From assembly GCA_903858915.1 (NCBI GenBank), contig CAIOKL010000113.1, forward strand, positions 1 to 8,061: DNA of 8,061 nt, given 5' to 3'. The notes beneath the pieces are model-generated. The model made no database searches. It saw only the letters and a program-made list of their open reading frames with translations, and had not been told where the DNA came from. Below, in pieces: positions 6,881 through 8,061 of this stretch; the first letter of the stretch is position 1; each line of letters begins with the position of its first letter. The stretch is from an uncultured Alphaproteobacteria bacterium. GTDB lineage: Bacteria; Pseudomonadota; Alphaproteobacteria; Rickettsiales; UBA1997. Both the position numbers and the translations under genes were made by a program.

Positions 6881-7761
6881 TGCAATCTATCCTAGTAAAT
6901 CAAGACTTAGCGTCATTACGCATCGACAAATTATTATGCAAAAAATTTGATATTTCTTTTTCGCTTGCGCAAAAATTAATTCGTGAAAAAAAAATTAAAG
7001 TTAATGATAAAAAAGCTGATACCAACTACAAAACTCAAGTCAATGATACGATTTTAATTTTTGTAAATTTGCCACCAAGAATTGAAAATAGCATTTCTAA
7101 ACCAACAATTTCTAAACAAAAACAACAAAAATTTTGGGATACAAAAATTTTTGAAGATGAAAATATTATAGTTATTAACAAGCCTTCGGGGCTTGCTTCT
7201 CAAGGCGGAAGCGGTATTGATATTTCCGTCGATGATTTTATAAATCTTAAAAATTATCAATTAGTTCATCGACTCGACAAAGACACCAGCGGGCTTTTAT
7301 TAATCGCCAAAAATAATTTAAGTGCCGATTTTTTAACCAATTGTTTCAAAAATAAAACCATTAACAAAACCTACATAGCCTTGGTTTATGGGCATGTTAA
7401 AAAAGAGTCGGGAACTATCGATATTCCTTTAGCAAAAAAGAGAATCGGTAAAAATGAAAAAGTGCAAGCCGATATTGAATTTGGCAAATCCGCCATCACT
7501 AAATATAAAGTTTTAAAACATTTCAACGATTTCACCGAACTCGAATTGTCGCCAATCACGGGGCGCACACATCAACTGCGCGTTCATTGTAAAGAAATTG
7601 GTCATCCGATTTTAAACGATATAAAATATGGTGGCGCAAAAGTTTTATGCAAAGATAAATTTTCAAGATTATGCCTTCACGCTTACAAAATAAACATTGA
7701 AAATTATTTTGGTAAAACTTTAAATTTACAAACTCCGCGTCCAAACTTTACTTTAAAATAA
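6880..7761 (+). CDS. rluC: RluA-family 23S rRNA pseudouridine synthase (RluC-like)
   Basis: The 293-residue product converts selected uridines in 23S rRNA to pseudouridine. An S4 RNA-binding domain occupies about residues 10-65 (RIDKLLCKKFDISFSLAQKL onward). The catalytic domain follows, with the RluA signature HRLDKDTSGLL (130-140), in which Asp 133 is the catalytic nucleophile. Further conserved elements are ITGRTHQLRVH (226-236), GHPILNDIKYGG, and a C-terminal LCLHAYKI. The S4 domain and closeness to crcB favour the RluC group (positions 955/2504/2580 in E. coli numbering) over RluA, but RluD-like specificity cannot be excluded by eye. The start ATG overlaps the crcB stop by one base (TAATG). 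Confidence 0.92.
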   Translation: MQSILVNQDLASLRIDKLLCKKFDISFSLAQKLIREKKIKVNDKKADTNYKTQVNDTILIFVNLPPRIENSISKPTISKQKQQKFWDTKIFEDENIIVINKPSGLASQGGSGIDISVDDFINLKNYQLVHRLDKDTSGLLLIAKNNLSADFLTNCFKNKTINKTYIALVYGHVKKESGTIDIPLAKKRIGKNEKVQADIEFGKSAITKYKVLKHFNDFTELELSPITGRTHQLRVHCKEIGHPILNDIKYGGAKVLCKDKFSRLCLHAYKINIENYFGKTLNLQTPRPNFTLK

Positions 7762-7822
7762 ATTTTACTTAAGATAAATTTAAAATATTTTAAAACTTTT
7801 TTTGGCGGTAAAAAATATTAAT
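7762..7822 (+). promoter_or_regulatory. rluC-ruvB spacer with a palindrome and T-run
   Basis: This 61-base spacer contains a perfect 16-base AT-only palindrome (7779-7794), followed two bases later by seven T (7797-7803). That arrangement resembles a very weak intrinsic terminator. The T-run can also pair with AAAAAA at 7810-7815, leaving GGCGGT (7804-7809) in the loop. The GGCGG lies about 15 bases before the ruvB ATG, too far and too poor a match to count as a Shine-Dalgarno site. Whether ruvB is transcribed from here or by readthrough cannot be decided. Confidence 0.25.
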
Positions 7823-8061
7823 ATGATAACACAAAATGAAAACCTAAATCCCAATAAAATTGAAGAAGAGCGCCACGACAACTTCTTGCGCCCGAGCTTT
7901 CTAGGAGATTTTATCGGACAAGAAAAACTCAAAGAAAATCTCGAAATTTTTCTAAATTCTGCCAAAAGTCGCAACGATTCTCTTGATCACACTTTATTTT
8001 ACGGACCACCCGGACTCGGCAAAACAACTTTGGCGCAAATTATTGCTCACGAAATGGGCGT
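7823..8061 (+). CDS. ruvB: RuvB Holliday junction branch-migration helicase (5' part only)
   Basis: The reading frame runs from ATG at 7823 to the window edge without a stop, giving 79 complete codons of a protein normally near 330-340 residues. RuvB is the hexameric AAA+ motor that, with RuvA, drives branch migration at Holliday junctions during recombinational repair. Visible are the RuvB N-terminal signature LRPSFLGDFIGQEKLKENL (22-40), the block SRNDSLDHTLFYGPPGLGKTT (49-69) with Walker A GPPGLGKT at 61-68, and the segment leading towards the next helix. The first 20 residues are a variable leader, as in relatives. ruvA is not directly upstream, where many bacteria have it; rluC is there instead. 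The gene continues past the window, so its integrity cannot be judged. Confidence 0.95.
   Translation, partial: MITQNENLNPNKIEEERHDNFLRPSFLGDFIGQEKLKENLEIFLNSAKSRNDSLDHTLFYGPPGLGKTTLAQIIAHEMG

Noticed and set aside
7780..7974. Minus-strand open frame across the rluC-ruvB spacer and the ruvB start
   Set aside because: It is antisense to the well-supported ruvB N-terminus, and its translation is basic/serine-rich with no recognisable feature.
1..8061. Mobile element, CRISPR array, toxin-antitoxin pair or other defence system
   Set aside because: No transposase, integrase, regular repeats, att-like duplication at the tRNA or small paired genes are present; all intact frames are housekeeping or envelope genes.

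Overview
The window looks like ordinary chromosomal backbone from an AT-rich alphaproteobacterium, most likely a Rickettsiales- or Holosporales-like, host-associated lineage. The evidence is a low GC content (roughly one third by eye), very A/T-rich intergenic regions, Lys/Asn/Ile-rich proteins, an alphaproteobacterial look to MetK and the RuvB N-terminus, and a crcB-rluC pair of a kind I recall from alphaproteobacteria. The placement is inference, not a database result. All genes are intact apart from ruvB, which is cut by the window edge.

Layout. A tRNA-Cys(GCA) lies at the left edge on the + strand (24-98). It converges on a minus-strand cluster read from right to left: pilB/gspE (3076-1328), apaG (1269-802) and tsaB (802-161). 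An AT-rich 142-base divergent intergenic region (3077-3218) separates this cluster from the + strand genes. These are gltX (3219-4601), a small predicted outer-membrane beta-barrel protein (4654-5265), then metK (5319-6476), crcB/fluC (6476-6880), rluC-type pseudouridine synthase (6880-7761) and the start of ruvB (7823 to the window end).

How the genes fit together. Much of the content is translation and RNA modification: tRNA-Cys, TsaB (t6A37 of tRNA), GltX (glutamyl-tRNA), MetK (S-adenosylmethionine, the methyl donor for RNA methylases) and an RluA-family 23S rRNA pseudouridine synthase. Others serve DNA repair (RuvB), fluoride export (CrcB/FluC), the cell envelope (beta-barrel protein) and type IV pilus or type II secretion assembly (PilB/GspE ATPase). 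The minus-strand cluster and the metK-crcB-rluC run look like operons. apaG/tsaB, metK/crcB and crcB/rluC each overlap by one base (TAATG), which suggests translational coupling.

No mobile element, CRISPR array, riboswitch or clearly new multi-gene system was found. The points most worth a second look are the lack of a recognisable Shine-Dalgarno sequence before any of the nine starts, the lineage-specific beta-barrel protein, the isolated pilus/secretion ATPase, an interrupted inverted repeat enclosing a tandem AAAGTC repeat in the divergent intergenic region, and ruvB without ruvA beside it.
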